Positions 35,135 through 48,600 of a DNA stretch of 64,000 bases are shown in pieces; position 1 is the first letter of the stretch, and every line of letters begins with the position of its first letter. The notes beneath the pieces were generated by a model. That model ran no database searches and was not told the origin of the DNA. It saw only the letters and a program-made list of their open reading frames with translations. The translations under genes and the position numbers were made by a program. Where the stretch lies: NCBI RefSeq assembly GCF_022539665.2, contig NC_081335.1:4340001-4404000 (forward strand), read 5' to 3'. The DNA is from Daphnia carinata (lineage: Eukaryota > Arthropoda > Branchiopoda > Diplostraca > Daphniidae).

Positions 35135-35740
35135 TTTACTTGTCACTTCTAGTTTAAGCGAACAGGTTTTAGAATAAAACATCAACATCGAAAACGTTGC
35201 CTAGTTTCCTTTTTTTGCTACATTTCAACTTCGTATTCTATCCAGTTATACAGGTTACACCATGGTTCCACAACTCTGTGTACACTTATACTGTTGCTGT
35301 TATTATACCACCTGGGCTAGCCTCCAGGCTGTTGCTGGCCAGTCGCAGTCGTGCTCCCCCAAAGTGGTTGCCGCCAATGCACTTTCGTTCTTGAATTATG
35401 ATTTCACTGAAATTATAAGTTTATTAGGACATTTACCTATTTATTTCCCAGACAATTAAATAATAGTAGAACAGAACTCTGCCTGATAACTCTGTATTGT
35501 TTCTTCAATCATACCAAAGCTTGACAGTAACAAAATTATTAAACTAAGAATTAGAATGGCTTACGGTGCCTTTACAGCTTCAGACACGAGAAATAGTGAT
35601 TGAAAAGGTATGGAAAGCTAGGCTGTTTAATAGATAGGTTTAAAAAATAAACAAAGTAGACGTTTATTCATACCACACTGCTTACGATATTTACAGCGTA
35701 TCGTTCAGGTTTAACAATATCCGCAAGAATGGTAAATTTT
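35135..35740. other. Intergenic: COQ2 upstream and PCF11 3' flank
   Basis: 0.6 kb with no gene seen. Contains the PCF11 poly(A) signal at 35663-35668. Confidence 0.5.
35663..35668 (-). terminator. Poly(A) signal (AATAAA) for PCF11
   Basis: AATAAA on the minus strand 73 nt after the PCF11 stop. Confidence 0.5.
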
Positions 35741-38700
35741 TTACATAATGGAACAAAGTCCGGAGGTCTCAACACCTTTAGTCATAGGAGGGAGTACCGT
35801 TAATTTTCGGCCAGCCAATCTTGGCTTGTTATTCACAGCGTTTTCGTCAGCAGTAGGAATTAATGGTTTGTTACTATTTTCTGGTACATTCGCGGCCGAA
35901 GGAACTAACGTCGTCTCGGATGGTGGGGGTGTGGGGGGCACAACCTGTTGTACTGTAGATGCAATAGTTGACGCTTTATTGAAGAGGTTAATTTTAATTT
36001 TAATTCCAGCAGTAGGCGCTGGAGCAGGTTGTTTGTTGGTCATTTCAACATTGCCATCAAGCGAAGAGTTCACCGTGGGAGTCTGAACAACCGCAACCAC
36101 AGGTTCAACAATCGGTTCAGTTTCTTCGCTCAAGATCGAGTCTCGACATTCGATTTCTTCGGAAATTCGAGGAGCAAGCGTGGCTGGAGAACTTGATCCT
36201 TCTAAAACTTCTGTAGATTCCATTTTGTCTATCGGCTCCTGAACATTTCGAGGAGCTTCGTCCATGTCATCAAGTAGATTTTCATTCTCGCGTACTTCAG
36301 CCAAGTTAAGATGCAAATTTTCGCTGTCGCTGATCACATTCAAACTTTCCACTATGCTTTCCTCAATGGCATCCGAACTTTCTACTTCACTTGCTTTAAC
36401 TTCGTCCAAACTTTCAAGCAGGTCTGCATCGTCTTTTAACACACTGACAGTACAAATTTTACTGATTTCTTCTTCGAGTATGTTTGTGAAATCCGTCTGA
36501 TTAGGATCATAACTGGTGGGTCCTATTTCTTGACTCGTTGCAATCGGTAAATAATCACTTTCAAGAACGTCTAGCGCCTCGGTTTTTACACTACTCGATG
36601 AACTCGTTTCGACGGCTCGTTCAGGTTGAACCGGTTCGCTCTGAGTAACGCTAACTTCGAACTGCATCTCATTGCCAACAGGTTCTGTTTTGATATTTAA
36701 GCCGACAATTTGTTCTTGTGATATCACCTCTTCAATCTTTTCCATTTTGATCGGTTCTGTTTCAAGGAAAGGAAGTCCAGTGTTTATATCTGACAGACTG
36801 ACATGCATATCCATAAGGTCTTTATCAGTTTCATCTTTTTTCGTGTCTGGCAATTCGAATGCAGGTTCATCCTCACATGATGCCTGTTTTTCATCCTCGG
36901 AGGAACTTTTGCCTCCTTCTTCGTTACCCGATTGATATTCATCCAAAGCATCGGAGGGGGAATAAGCTCCAGTTTCCTACATAGACAACATTTAAGGTGT
37001 TTTGTGTGTGTTCGATTACGTTCGGGTTCTGAAATTTTTTCATTAAAAATAATACCATGTTGGTGAGATGGTCCCGATAGCACAAACGATGAAAGGTTAT
37101 TCCTTCAACGCGAACAGCATCTTTCAAGTGCCACTCTTCACTTTCTTCGTGGAAAAACTGGTCTAGTTCTTCATGACACACGAAGCATTTATTCTCTTCG
37201 GGGGCACTGCCAACTGCAACTGAAGTACTCTCTTCCCTGCTACAAAGAAAAGTTACCACTCAAATAACTCACAAGTTTGTTAAGACAGAAACATACGAAG
37301 TTGATTCATCTCCAATTCGCTCTCCATCTTTCTCTGACTTTTCTTTCGCTTGAGCTTCGAACCAATTCAATCGTTTTTCCTCGGAACCCTCTGTTTCTTC
37401 AAACTGAATCCAGTCGGAAACGCTGCAATACCTGTGGAAATTGAAGTTCATTACAAAAGTTTAAAAATTAAAGAAATGTACAAGACTACGTGCCATTTAC
37501 GACTTTGAGGCCGTTTCGATGCGCCTTTTTCTCGTCTGTTTTGTCGGAAATGCCAATCAAGATGAGTGCTGTAACGCACCGTCTGATCGGCAGGGAATCG
37601 TAACCCGCAACTGCCACATTGCATGCCACTGTAGAGCATGGATATCGCGACATTGGGACGGACTTTCATGCTCTCGGAATCAGTTAAATCAACCACTGCC
37701 AAAGAAAAATGGTTTAACAAAAACGCATTAACCTTATTATTTGACTGGAAATTACCTCGCATTTTCAACTCTTCTTGTTTTATTTCAGGTTTAACAGGCG
37801 CCGGTTTCGCAACTTCAGGTGTAGTACCGGGTAACAAGCCAGTGGCCACCAACTTGGACAAGAGTTCACCAATATTGACCGTACTCAATGGAGGAGTTTG
37901 ACTAGCGGTTTTCTCTTCATCCAGAGCACGGCGATTTTCTTCACTTTGAGTAAGAGGTTGTAGAACACGGCCGGGTTCAACACCACGTGGGAGTGACGAG
38001 AAGCGAACAAAATGCTTGCGACCGTCAAGGTAGATACCCATAGGCAAACCACCAAAGTCAACACTGTACGGATTACCGTCAACCACCGCTGTACGCAGTG
38101 CATCTTTGAATTGCAAAGTGAAGACTTTGCCATCCATTTCAAAGTGCTGCAGTTTGAGATCTAAATAAACAGGGATGACACTATGGGCATCAATGATCAT
38201 TGTTACACGGCCAGCCAAAAGATCCAATCGACGTTCGGTGCCAATTTTTACGGTGGGAGGTGGACCTTCCAAAATCGCCTGTACTGGACGGCCGCTCAAA
38301 TTAACTGTAATAGGTGGCCCACCAAACATGCACTCATACCTGTTATCAAAATACGAAAAAAGACTATAAAAGACTGTTGATAAATGCAAATTTAAATAGC
38401 AATGTCATTACCAGGTTCCATCAATATATAGTTCTCTGGTAGGTGCTCCTATTTTAATTTTATGGAGTTGTCCGTCGAAATGGAAATCCACGTAGTCATT
38501 ACCAACCGTACAATCTACAGGCATATTATCAAGCAAAACGCGTCGAACGCAAGTCTGAAAACCAAGGAGACGGGGGTCATCGGCGGCCATAAGAATGATT
38601 GCTTTGTCTCCATAGAAGCGAATTTCGCGAGGTATGTTATCGATTGGGATGGTTTTCATGTCTTCATCTGGCCTAACCTATAAATGAAAAACAAAACATG

Positions 38701-41700
38701 CTTAGAATGCCGTAAAGTTTCGCATTAATCGTTTGATTACGTACCTCAAAAGCAGAGTTAATCGGACCCATACCACCTGGGCCATGGTGACCACGACCCG
38801 GCTGCATCATATCAAAACGTTGCATACGACCTGGGCCAGGAGGGAATGGTCCACCAGGCGGGAAGCCACCACCTCGACGGGGATCATTCCATCCTCTGTC
38901 TTGTTCAGGACCGAAAGGCTCAGGGCCAAAGGGTTCAGGACCATATGGCTCAAGACCATAAGGCGGTCCAGGCGGTCCGGGCGGAAGATCTCGACCGGGG
39001 AAGCGAAAATCATGTTCCATGCCGGGGTGTGGACCATGCGGACCCGGAGGACCAGAGAATGACTCGCGACGTTGAACTTCACGAATCATCTTCGTTTCCG
39101 ACATTTGGAAGACTTGGCGAATGATGGTGCTGTACTCGCCGTCGTTGATGACTCCGTTGCGATGATTTTCCTTGGCTTGTTCCAAAATGTAGTCCATGTT
39201 GCGAGGTGAACCGCTGCCATCCTGTTCTCTTTCTTCTTCTTCACGAAGGCCTCCTCGTCCACCACGTCCTCCTCGGCTAGGCCAGGCTGCTCGACCACGA
39301 GGGGCAGCATGACCTCGTTTTGATGGTGGCCATGGTCCTCGTGGCGGACTTTCTCGGGTTGCTAATGGAGGTGGAATGACCACGCCTGGAACTGCAGGGA
39401 TAACTGGAACGGCAGGCACTTTTCTTAAATCGATGTCTTCGTTACCAAACAAACTAAAAATCAAATGTCATAGAAATAAAAAGATCCCAATTTTTTCATC
39501 ACATAATCGATCACTTACTCGTCAAAACGATTGGTTCGTCTTTTCTTGGGTTCGACCACGGTTTCTTTCTTTATGGTTTCCATTTTACGCCTTTCAGCTG
39601 TAAAGATAAATAAGAAACAATTTTAAGTCATAAAATTCAGATTTGCCTCACCCGCTTCCCCCAGCCAACTATTACGAACTACCAAAGTGTGCAGTTAATA
39701 TTTCTAACAAATGAAACAGGGAGTTATTAGTAAGGGTGTCCGCGGAATATTATCAACCTTGGATTCCAGGTGAGTGGGGGCGTTTGTTGTTGTGGCTGTT
39801 GCGCGAACGGCCGACGTTATTTCGAACATTATTACTTCGGAAGGCGGCCACCACTTGGATATCGTCCTCAGACGCGAGTGCACTACAGTTTTTACCACCA
39901 CCAACAATATCAAGACCACTGTGCACATCCTTTGTTAGATTATGTGTGTGTCCGGCACCTGGAATGAAGAGAGAGAGAAAAAAGAAAGAGCTGAGATTGG
40001 TCGACTCACCCTGACTTGGTTTGAGCATCATCAATCGCGGGTCACGGCTTTGTGGGGCTGACGGGCCAGTCGCAGACGGGTGGCGTTGACTGATTTTTGG
40101 AATGCGAGGCATTGCCTTGGCTGCTTCTCGCAAGTTGGGCTGATTCCGGGATTGTGGAGCAGCTCGTCCGCCAACCACTACCACCTCGTCTTCACCAGAC
40201 GGACCCTTGCCAGTCTCAGAGTCTAATACGATCACATTTTCGGGATGGTGTTGTTCCTTGCCTTTACGTGCGCGAGAGGAGTCCTTGGATTTGGAGCGAG
40301 AATCCTCTTGGCCAGAATCTTTTCGTGATTTCTTGCGTCCAGGTTCCTTATCTCGGTCCCTATCCCTATCTTTTTTCTCTTTTTTTGCTTCCGTCTTCTT
40401 CTCCGGGGAACGACTGGAACGGTGGTGTGGTTCCACTGGTTCGGTTATGGCTACGGGTTGTTGAATAATCAGCTCTTCTATGCTAACATCTGGAGGCGTC
40501 AGGGCCAATTCCATCGGTTCTGGAACGGTGAAGGCATCGGACGGTGGTGGAACCGGTAGATTAGTGTCATCTAACGGACTCGCAGCGAAGAAAGCTGGAG
40601 TTTCTTCAGGAATTGGTAGTCCATTAGCCACATCGAGTGGGGATTTCTGAACTGTGCTGATGAGCTGTATCTACATAACATGGATGGTTTAAGCCAGGTC
40701 ATAAAATTTGATTTGATTGTTTTCAGTTACCTGTTGTTGTTGGAGTCTGGCTTTGGTTTGCAGCAGCTCAATTTCTAATTTCTTTTGCTGAAGTTCAAGC
40801 AGTTCCTTTTGCTTCTTCAGAAGACTTTCACGCATTTCTGTTTCGCAAAGGTCGCTTGCAGGCACAGTAGGTACGGCAGCCGGTTGTGCTACTTTTGCGG
40901 CCGGCTTAGTTGGTTTGGTAACGCTGCTAGAACTCGACTGTGAACAACAAAAGAGAAAACATTTAAAGTATTAATTTGAACAAATTGTTAAACTGGCAAA
41001 TTACCTTTCTAGTTGAATTGGGTTTATATCCCACGCGTTCCTCCTGAACGATCAACGAAAAGTAAGCACATCATCGAATTGTTAAAACAAATTCTAAATT
41101 AATTTCTATTGCAATGCGCTTGTAAGAGGATTCGCATCGGGATATAACATACCCAATAAGAGCTTCTCTAACGAAACGGATTGGCCATTGAAAATTAAAA
41201 TTGAATTTACCTTGGGTAGGAACGCGGGATTAAGATGAATACTTGTAGGTAGCGGTGCAGTGACGGGCCATGCAGGATCGATCGACTTAACTCGAACGTC
41301 CAAGGCGTAAAGTTTTTTAGGCGGGAATACGTCCGACCATGTCTGGCGAAGTTTAAACATCGAGGCTCGCGTCGATTCTTCCACCTAAACGAAGTTTACG
41401 TGACATTGGTTTCGCGCTCATTTTAGACTCTTGTTTAAAAAAGACGCGCTTTGGTTTTCGAATTTCTTTCCCCTCAAAACACGACGGACGACTTCCCTCG
41501 GCTGGATTGTATTTCAAAGACAGTCGGAAAAGTTGTCGCCAAGATGAACCCCATTCTAGCTCCCATTGTGTTGAAGTGGTGTCATGGAAATACAATCAAA
41601 CACAGACAAAACAATAACACTGATGTTTGTACTGAAAGGCAATTTTTTTCAAGACGCATCAAGCACGAATCAACAAACTGATTAGTTATGCCAACTTCAA

Positions 41701-42895
41701 TGCTTCCATGTGGTGAACGACGATGTCCCGTTCCAATTAGCTACAAGAGCTTTAACAATCAGTCAGACGATCAAGACAAGCACATAGATCCCAGAAGAAT
41801 TTGCTAGGTTTGGAGGGGAGTGCACTCCATTTATTTCGATTTCGGGGAAATGGGATGAGATAAAAAGACAAATTTTTAACGTGTTAAGTCGTAAGCCTAA
41901 AGCTGCTCAAGTGTTTGTGTGATACGCGTGTTCTTCCCCTTCTGGTAAATTATAATACCTTTTCAAAGACACTGCAAAATGAAGACACGATGTTCTGCGT
42001 GAAGAGCGATGTGTAAGCGCCGCCAATATTCTTCACTATAGAATCCACCAAGTAGAGAACAGGCAACTTCATCTCCGGCTTCACCTAATTTTGGAGGACC
42101 GTTTCAAGTGACATGAGTTTTCATTCAAGAGTTTTCACAGATGAGACCCAAAGGAATGTAACACATTTGTGATAGTCTCCAGATGAGGCAACAAAATGTG
42201 CATTGCAGTATTTCATCACAGACAATGACCAGAACTAAATGGGCTTCCAACAGCAATAATGTTACTGCTTGTATGGAACCCAAAGTTCAATCGTCAAGTC
42301 TCCATATGCAATCTTGCTCAACTGGGACAGACACAACAGAATTTTTTTTGGTTTTGTTCCATTTTCACTAACAACCATAGGGCATTTCAACATTACCCAT
42401 TAAGAAACATTGGATATTTCAAAATCATCCACTAGAGATGAACAAAGTGTTACACAATTTAAAAAAAGTAACACAATAAGAATTATATAAAATAGACTTT
42501 TTCAACCTAGAAATCAAATGTTATACTTCTTCTGTTTTTTTACTCTACTTTCTATCGTGACCCATAACAGTTGGACCATGTATTCACCACCACTACAAAA
42601 AAAGATTTTCAGAAGACTTGTTGATGTGCATCAACAAATACAAACAGGCCTTTATCACCACGGAGATAAAATTTTATTGTATATAAAAAGAGAACTTAAA
42701 AGTTAAATGTAAAACCTGTGATAGATGCTTTTCAATAACTTTGACGATGACTGGGGCAGAGTCGACATTCTCCTCGGCCAGCATGGTCAACATATTGATG
42801 AGAGGCTTGCTATTCACCGTCAAGTCGGCCAGGGACGACATGTATTCTTCGGCGATGACTTCCTGTTGAGGATTGTTTTGTGCTTCACCCGCCAT
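35741..42895 (-). CDS. PCF11: Pre-mRNA cleavage complex II protein PCF11
   Basis: Cleavage and polyadenylation factor that binds the Pol II CTD and promotes termination. Exons: 42716-42895, 41959-42084, 41211-41384, 41005-41043, 40731-40937, 40010-40670, 39758-39958, 39519-39597, 38745-39453, 38412-38677, 37756-38339, 37494-37695, 37297-37431, 37056-37239, 35741-36976; about 1660 residues. N-terminal CID (LYLVDSIVKNIGGAYT, FKLRQTWSDVFPPKKLYALD), Gln-rich helix, charged RS/KD region, Gly/Pro-rich repeats (GPEPFGPEPFGPE), the conserved central block, two zinc fingers (CGSCGLRF...HLDWHF and CFVCHEEL...HRLCYRDH) and an acidic tail. Start is the ATG heading MAGEAQ. The donor after the first zinc finger is either GC at 37493 or GT at 37481, both in phase. 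The acceptor at 37239/37236 is a NAGNAG. Confidence 0.95.
41385..41958 (-). other. PCF11 intron 2
   Basis: 574 bp, longer than most introns here. Short ORFs only. Confidence 0.6.
42085..42715 (-). other. PCF11 intron 1, with possible internal poly(A) site
   Basis: 631 bp. A minus-strand AATAAA sits only 38 nt into the intron and is followed by a T/G-rich stretch. Confidence 0.5.
42673..42678 (-). promoter_or_regulatory. Candidate intronic poly(A) signal in PCF11 intron 1
   Basis: AATAAA on the minus strand just inside intron 1. A TGTTTGTATTTGTTG-type stretch lies at about 42625-42650 (minus), at the distance expected for a downstream GU-rich element. Use would truncate PCF11 after the first coding exon. 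Vertebrate PCF11 is known to limit itself by premature intronic polyadenylation; here this is inference. Confidence 0.4.
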
Positions 42896-43638
42896 TTTAA
42901 GGCCAATTCCTGGATTCTGAAAACTTACCACATTCGACGAACAATTTTTTACTATGAAACCGATGAGGGTGACGTTTAATTGTTGAAATGATCTAGAGGG
43001 TAGATCGTTGTGTTTGACGTGCTATTCCCAAGCTCACAAATGGCGGATGTGAAAAATCGCTTTTGCGTTTCTCCAACGACAATGCTATGTTGCCATATCG
43101 TATCGATAAGAATCACTAAATTTAAAATCTTTAGAATTTAGCACTTTACACTTTAAACAAATTTGATTTGTATGTTATATCGCTGTATGTAACAACAATA
43201 TTATGAATCTCACTAACTTTATTTTGTACTGGAGTAAGTGAACATCATTAACATCGAAATTTTAATTTGCATAATATGAAGCGTTTGTTTTCTGGAACTT
43301 TCACTCATTAAAATTTATTATCGCGTTCTTGCGAGTTCTGCCGTTCTATTTGATAAGACTTAATGTCTGCGTCAAGTACCAAATGCCTAAATCAAGCAAG
43401 TCATTGTGACGAGCTATTAAGCTAGGCTCTCAGGATCAAGACTTCAAGAGGCAGGACTAAGGCTAGCTGGCAACTGTTTTTGTTATTTCTTATTCGTGAT
43501 TTAGAAGAAGTCTGTCTGCAAGTTGATCGTGTGCTCTCGTTTTTTTCAGTTCTGACATACATATTAGCGGGCAATTTAAACATATTTTCTGCCAACTTTG
43601 GCACCTTCAGAAATACCTGCACTATTAAAATCAACAAA
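42896..43638. other. Divergent promoter region of PCF11 and GSS
   Basis: 743 bp between two divergent ATGs; no gene seen. An ORF at 43480 runs into the GSS start but has no separate support. Confidence 0.5.
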
Positions 43639-46600
43639 ATGTCAGCACGACTCGAACCTTGTGTATCGATTGATTTTGACAGTTCCGCACTTGATGAAGT
43701 AGTGACTAAAGCTAAAGATTGGGCACTTATGCATGGTAGTTATTGTTTTAAAGAACCTTTATTAACTTGTATTCTCATATGATATCCCTCTTGATTGATT
43801 GATGATATCCATTTTTTACAGGAGTCTGCATGAGATCACGACAAAACTTCAGTCCAGATTCTATTAATTTTGCCCCATTTGTTCTGGTTCCTTCAACTTT
43901 TCCAAAAAAGGAATTTGAGAAAGCCGTTGAACTGCAAACCCTTGTAAATGAGATGATTTATCGGATAGCCAATAATTATGACTTTCTAAAAACCACTTTA
44001 GCTATGTAAGTGCCTTTTAGAAAATTATTTTTTGTTAAAGTCCTTAAGTGAAATGCTAAAACCAATCTATCTTTTGTGTAGTTTTCATTCAGCGCATTAT
44101 ACTAACAATCTGTTCATCTTTATTTAGAACCAACACAGTTGACCCATTTACTGCACAGCTATTTAAAATATACACCACTGTCCAAGAGGAAGGTGTTTCT
44201 CAGGTGAGTACTCAGTTTTATTAATTTATTAACACATCAGTAAACACATTGGCAACACAGTGGGGGCTAATGTCACTGCTTCAGCTACGGTATTCAAACC
44301 CTTTCAATTTGTAACAGCAGTCTTAAATTTCTCTGAGCTGATAATTAATTTTAAACTGATTTTATCCCAAAATAAGTTTGATTTCATTTGCCTTTGTTAT
44401 TGCTGATAAGGGTGCTGGTCTCGTGTCACTATTGCAGGATATAGCTTTAGGTTTAATTCGAAGCGATGTGATGCTGGGTGCTGAACCTGAGATGCCCCTT
44501 TCCAGTTTTAAACAGAGGCAAGTGGAAGTTAATACCATTGCTGCTGGGTTTGGCTGGCTAGGACCCGCTTCAGGTCATCTTCATAGGTCAGCTGCTATCA
44601 ATCCAATATTATTTTTTATGTAGCCACATTATTGGTGTACCTTAGGTTAATTCTACAAAAACATGCCCCATTTTTTTCTCATGGTCGAAAGAAAAGATCC
44701 ATTTTAATCATTTTTTTCTTATTCAGTCCCATTTATGCTATATGCTGCTGAGCAAAGCAATGGTTTATCTAACTACAGTAAACCTTTGCAAAGCAAGCCA
44801 TGGGTATATTATATTAACAAGAGTGTTCTTTGCTTAAAGTGGATCGGCAATGCATGCGTACGTTGGTGCAAATTGGTGGCGGGGAATTTGAATAAGGTCA
44901 GATAGACCAGGTGCAGTTGTAGACGTATGCTTTCCCGTGTTCCTAACTCATCGTAAACCAGAAGGCTTCTTCTCTTGACATTATTAAACCCGTTTTGGGG
45001 CCGACATCTCAATCGTGGTAGCCCACGGTTGTCGTTGATGGAGACTATTGCCGTCAATCAGTCTTTCATTTGGCAGCGTTCATAAATCTAAAATGGCAAT
45101 GGTATGAGTGGGGGTTGTTTAAAAAAATGTTGTGCTGTAACATTGCGACTTTACGAGCGATATAGTAGAAATTCACCCAACAGACTTGATTACATTAGAA
45201 AATCCCAGTTGAGTTCCGTTTTACTTTTCTTTCCTTTTTTAAGGGGGGGGGGGGGAGATTCTGGGGCCGACGTCACGTTACGTTTAGAGGGTTCTGGACT
45301 TCTCTGTAAACTCGAAAAATTAATCAAACGATTTATGAACGCTGCCTCATACGAAGTATTTGCGGAATGTAAATCCGTCAAAAGATTATCTGTTGTCGTT
45401 TTCGCTTAGGCTGCTTTGTGCAACATATTTACTCCTATTAATGTACAAGTACCAACTTAAACTTTTTGCACGCATAACGCAAATAACTTCTTAGCCGCAC
45501 ACCACATCCTTAGGTTAGAACTACTATTTTTTTTATTCGTACATCCCTTAATATTTTTCTATATGTTAATTCAAAACGAAGACACAAAATAAGCAGAAAA
45601 GTTTTTAGTTACTTCTTGTAAGTCAGATGAAATACCACACTACTTCAACGAAAACAAAAACACGTTATATAGGAAGAGTGCTGTGGTGGCTTATTCCGGT
45701 GCGATTACATGGTTGACAGAGATATCGTCCGCCAGGTCGAAATAAACACGATAGCCAGCTCTTTTGCGGGTATCAGTACGCGCATACCGCGGCTCCATAG
45801 GTAAGCCTACAACACCAAAAACATTGTTTGTAACCCAGTTAAATGTAAACCAGAAGTCGTGAGACAAGCTGATACTCTCTTTTCAGTTGTTACACTAATT
45901 TCACTAAAGGCCTGTAGATTCACATAGAACACAACAAAAAAATTACTTATTTCTCATGTAAAGCCGTGCATATTACCCTTTTATTGTTGAGGTTGAAATT
46001 TCGCCATTCAGATCTTGTCCTACACCTGGTCATTCTTGACTTATTTTCAGTCCCCAATGCACACGCTTTGCTCTAGTCGTTTCTTAATTGTGTGGCCCAT
46101 TACCGGTGCCCGCTGTTTAAAAACAAAACCTGAATTTATCCGAGTTTTTTTTATATTGTGATCGTCCGTACAGTACAGTAAATGTTTGTGCTTTGCTAGA
46201 ATTACAGCCAATACGCTGTTATGTAAACTGCGTGCTCTTCAACAGGTTTGTGATGCAAGAACTCGGTCATGGAGATTTACTTCAGCAGGTATTGAAATGA
46301 TGTACTCTCTCACAGTTTTTGTACTTCGTTTCTAGTTACCATATTCGATTCTTGTAAGGATAGCTGCCAGAGAATAATGCGTTGGAAGCTCTTTGCGGTG
46401 GGATGCTTAAAGCCTGGGAAATATACAATCAACCTCGGTGAGTGACCGTGGCCATAGAAATGAAGTTCGAAGGTGATTAAAATCTTCATATTTTTTTATC
46501 ATAGGGCTGTCATACTATTCATCGTGGAAGAAACTACATACAACATTTGTGATCAGAGATTCCACGAGTTTGAAATTCGCAAGCTGAATCCAAACGTTCG

Positions 46601-47697
46601 AGTTGTACGCCGTAGTTTGACACAATTGGGGAAAGGAGGAGCAGTGCTCGATGCGGAAAGGAATTTGATTGTGTAAGTACATTTATCAACAATTTACACT
46701 TCATTTCAAGGCAGATTTTCATTGTTTATGTGTAACAAAAAATTGTTGGAATTTTTCAGAGATGGCCAGGAGGTTGCCGTGGTTTACTTTAGATGTGGAT
46801 ATGCTCCTGATCAGTACCCGTCAGCTGACGGATGCGAATGGGATGCTCGTCTAATGATCGAGCGCTCGAAAGCCATTAAATGCCCGAGCATATCGTATCA
46901 TCTAGCCGGGACGAAAAAAGTACAGCAGGTGCTAGCTGAACCTGGATTTTTAGAACGTATCTTTGATGATGCTGAGAAAATTGCCAAACTCCGCGATGTT
47001 TTCACTGGACTATACTCCCTCGACCTGGTAAGTGAAATTCCCTAAATTTGAATTACGATTTTATTGATGCTTACGTATTCGCTAGAACGAAGAAGGAGAT
47101 CGAGCTGCCGAAATGGCCATTGCGAATCCTGAAAAGTATGTTCTCAAACCGCAGCGGGAAGGAGGTGGAAATAACGTCTATGGGAAAGAGGCAAGTTCTT
47201 CAAACGAACAAGAAGAATCGCATTTTGTTTTATTAAAACAGTACCTTTTTCTAGGTCGCTGAAGTGTTAAAACAACTTAAAGGGAATCCTGAAAGAGCTA
47301 GCTACATTCTAATGGACGTCATCCAGCCACCGTTGCTTCGAAATTGGATGATACGTCCTTCAACGCAACCTATGCTTGTAGATACATTGAGCGAGCTTGG
47401 AATATTCGGTGTTATCATTGGGTATAACAACTTGGCTATTGAACCTTTTTCAGACACTTATGTATTAAATGAAACCCTCCGCCTTATTATTTCAGAAATT
47501 CCAAGGAGATTTTATATAATTCAATGGGTGGGCACATGTTACGTACGAAAATCCACACCGCCAATGAAGGAGGAGGTAGGCTACACATTGCATATTATTT
47601 CAAACTGCCTTTTCAACTAAAAGAGACCTTTGCTTTATCAATTCAAGTTGCTGCTGGACTCGGAGCCCTCGACTCGCCATTCCTTGTTGAGTTGTGA
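43639..47697 (+). CDS. GSS: Glutathione synthetase
   Basis: Cytosolic ATP-dependent ligase joining gamma-glutamylcysteine and glycine. Twelve exons: 43639-43735, 43822-44005, 44128-44203, 44438-44586, 46246-46288, 46364-46437, 46505-46672, 46760-47027, 47086-47190, 47255-47421, 47496-47575, 47648-47697; 486 residues, usual for eukaryotic GSS. ATP-grasp features: the glycine-rich loop ([13 protein letters not shown]), the substrate segment [16 protein letters not shown], and the A-loop HTANEGGVAAGLG near the C-terminus. Intron 9 has a GC donor in ideal context (AG|GCAAGT). Intron 4 is 1.66 kb. Exon 11 is 80 nt, set by the [11 protein letters not shown] match. The frame also reads through intron 10, which would give a wrong C-terminus. 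Confidence 0.95.
44587..46245 (+). other. GSS intron 4
   Basis: 1.66 kb, the longest GSS intron. Contains a G homopolymer of about 13 at 45243-45256. Open frames of 60-100 codons lack domains or splice partners. No gene called. Confidence 0.5.
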
Positions 47698-48600
47698 TTT
47701 CCATCAGATCAATTCTGTGTCACGTTTACCTGTAAAGTCACTTCTATAGTAGGAAATCGGAAAGGGAACAATAGAGAATGCAATAGCTACCAAAACGATA
47801 CTTGTATTCATGGTAACTGTTTGAAATTTTAATTTCTATTGGCAACGTTTTGTTTTACTTGTTCTTGCCTGAAGATGCCTTTCGTCAATCAGTAAATGAT
47901 GTTTCCTTTAGAATTTATTTTAAAATCGCACGATATGGTTATTACAGAACCTACAGTGATTATCTATCTAAATCTAATTGCATGTAATTTTAACTTAAAA
48001 AATGCGTTCTTTTCCATGTCCAGGTACATAGGGACAATGGTACTTAGCGTCGTTCCCCTTTTCACACCTTTCTTGCGTGACCCAATTTTCTTTTCATCAG
48101 TTGTTGATGCCGTTGCGCCGCAATGAGCCCACGCCCATTTTTTCATTCAAATTGACACACAAATTGCATCCACACTTTGTTCTAGAAGGGGAAAGTGAAA
48201 CGGAAAAGCGACACATTCAAAGTAATGCAGCACTCTTTTTAAAGACGTTAAACGGTACCGATAAACACGATAAACGGTGTACGTTCCTGAGACAAGAGTA
48301 GGATGGAATGCAAATGAGAAATGTTTCAATTCACGAAAGCTTTTCAGTATAGGGTGGAGTTATCTTATGTCATGCTTCACAGTCGTCGACGGAAGCATCT
48401 CATCTCTCTATTCATATTGTATCCTGTTTTGTATATCCCAACGAGCTCTTTGCTTTACGAAGACGCTTATGGAGGCGTTTGGAACAAAAAAAAAAGAAAT
48501 GTCCAAGCAGTCTACTTATTGGAAGGGGATGAAAACTTTCTCAACTGTATTAAATAGTGGCTTGCGTCGATGCTGGAACGTCAGTCGACATTTCCCCGTC
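47698..48600. other. Intergenic between GSS and the ZP-like gene
   Basis: 0.9 kb with no supportable gene; several in-frame ATGs precede the chosen start of the next gene. Confidence 0.5.

Noticed and set aside
45104-45409. 101-codon ORF in GSS intron 4
   Set aside because: It spans a G homopolymer, has no domain, and is explained as intron.
47422-47495. Read-through of GSS intron 10 as coding
   Set aside because: Although open, it yields residues unlike GSS. Splicing at 47421/47496 restores the conserved GGHMLRTK and A-loop.
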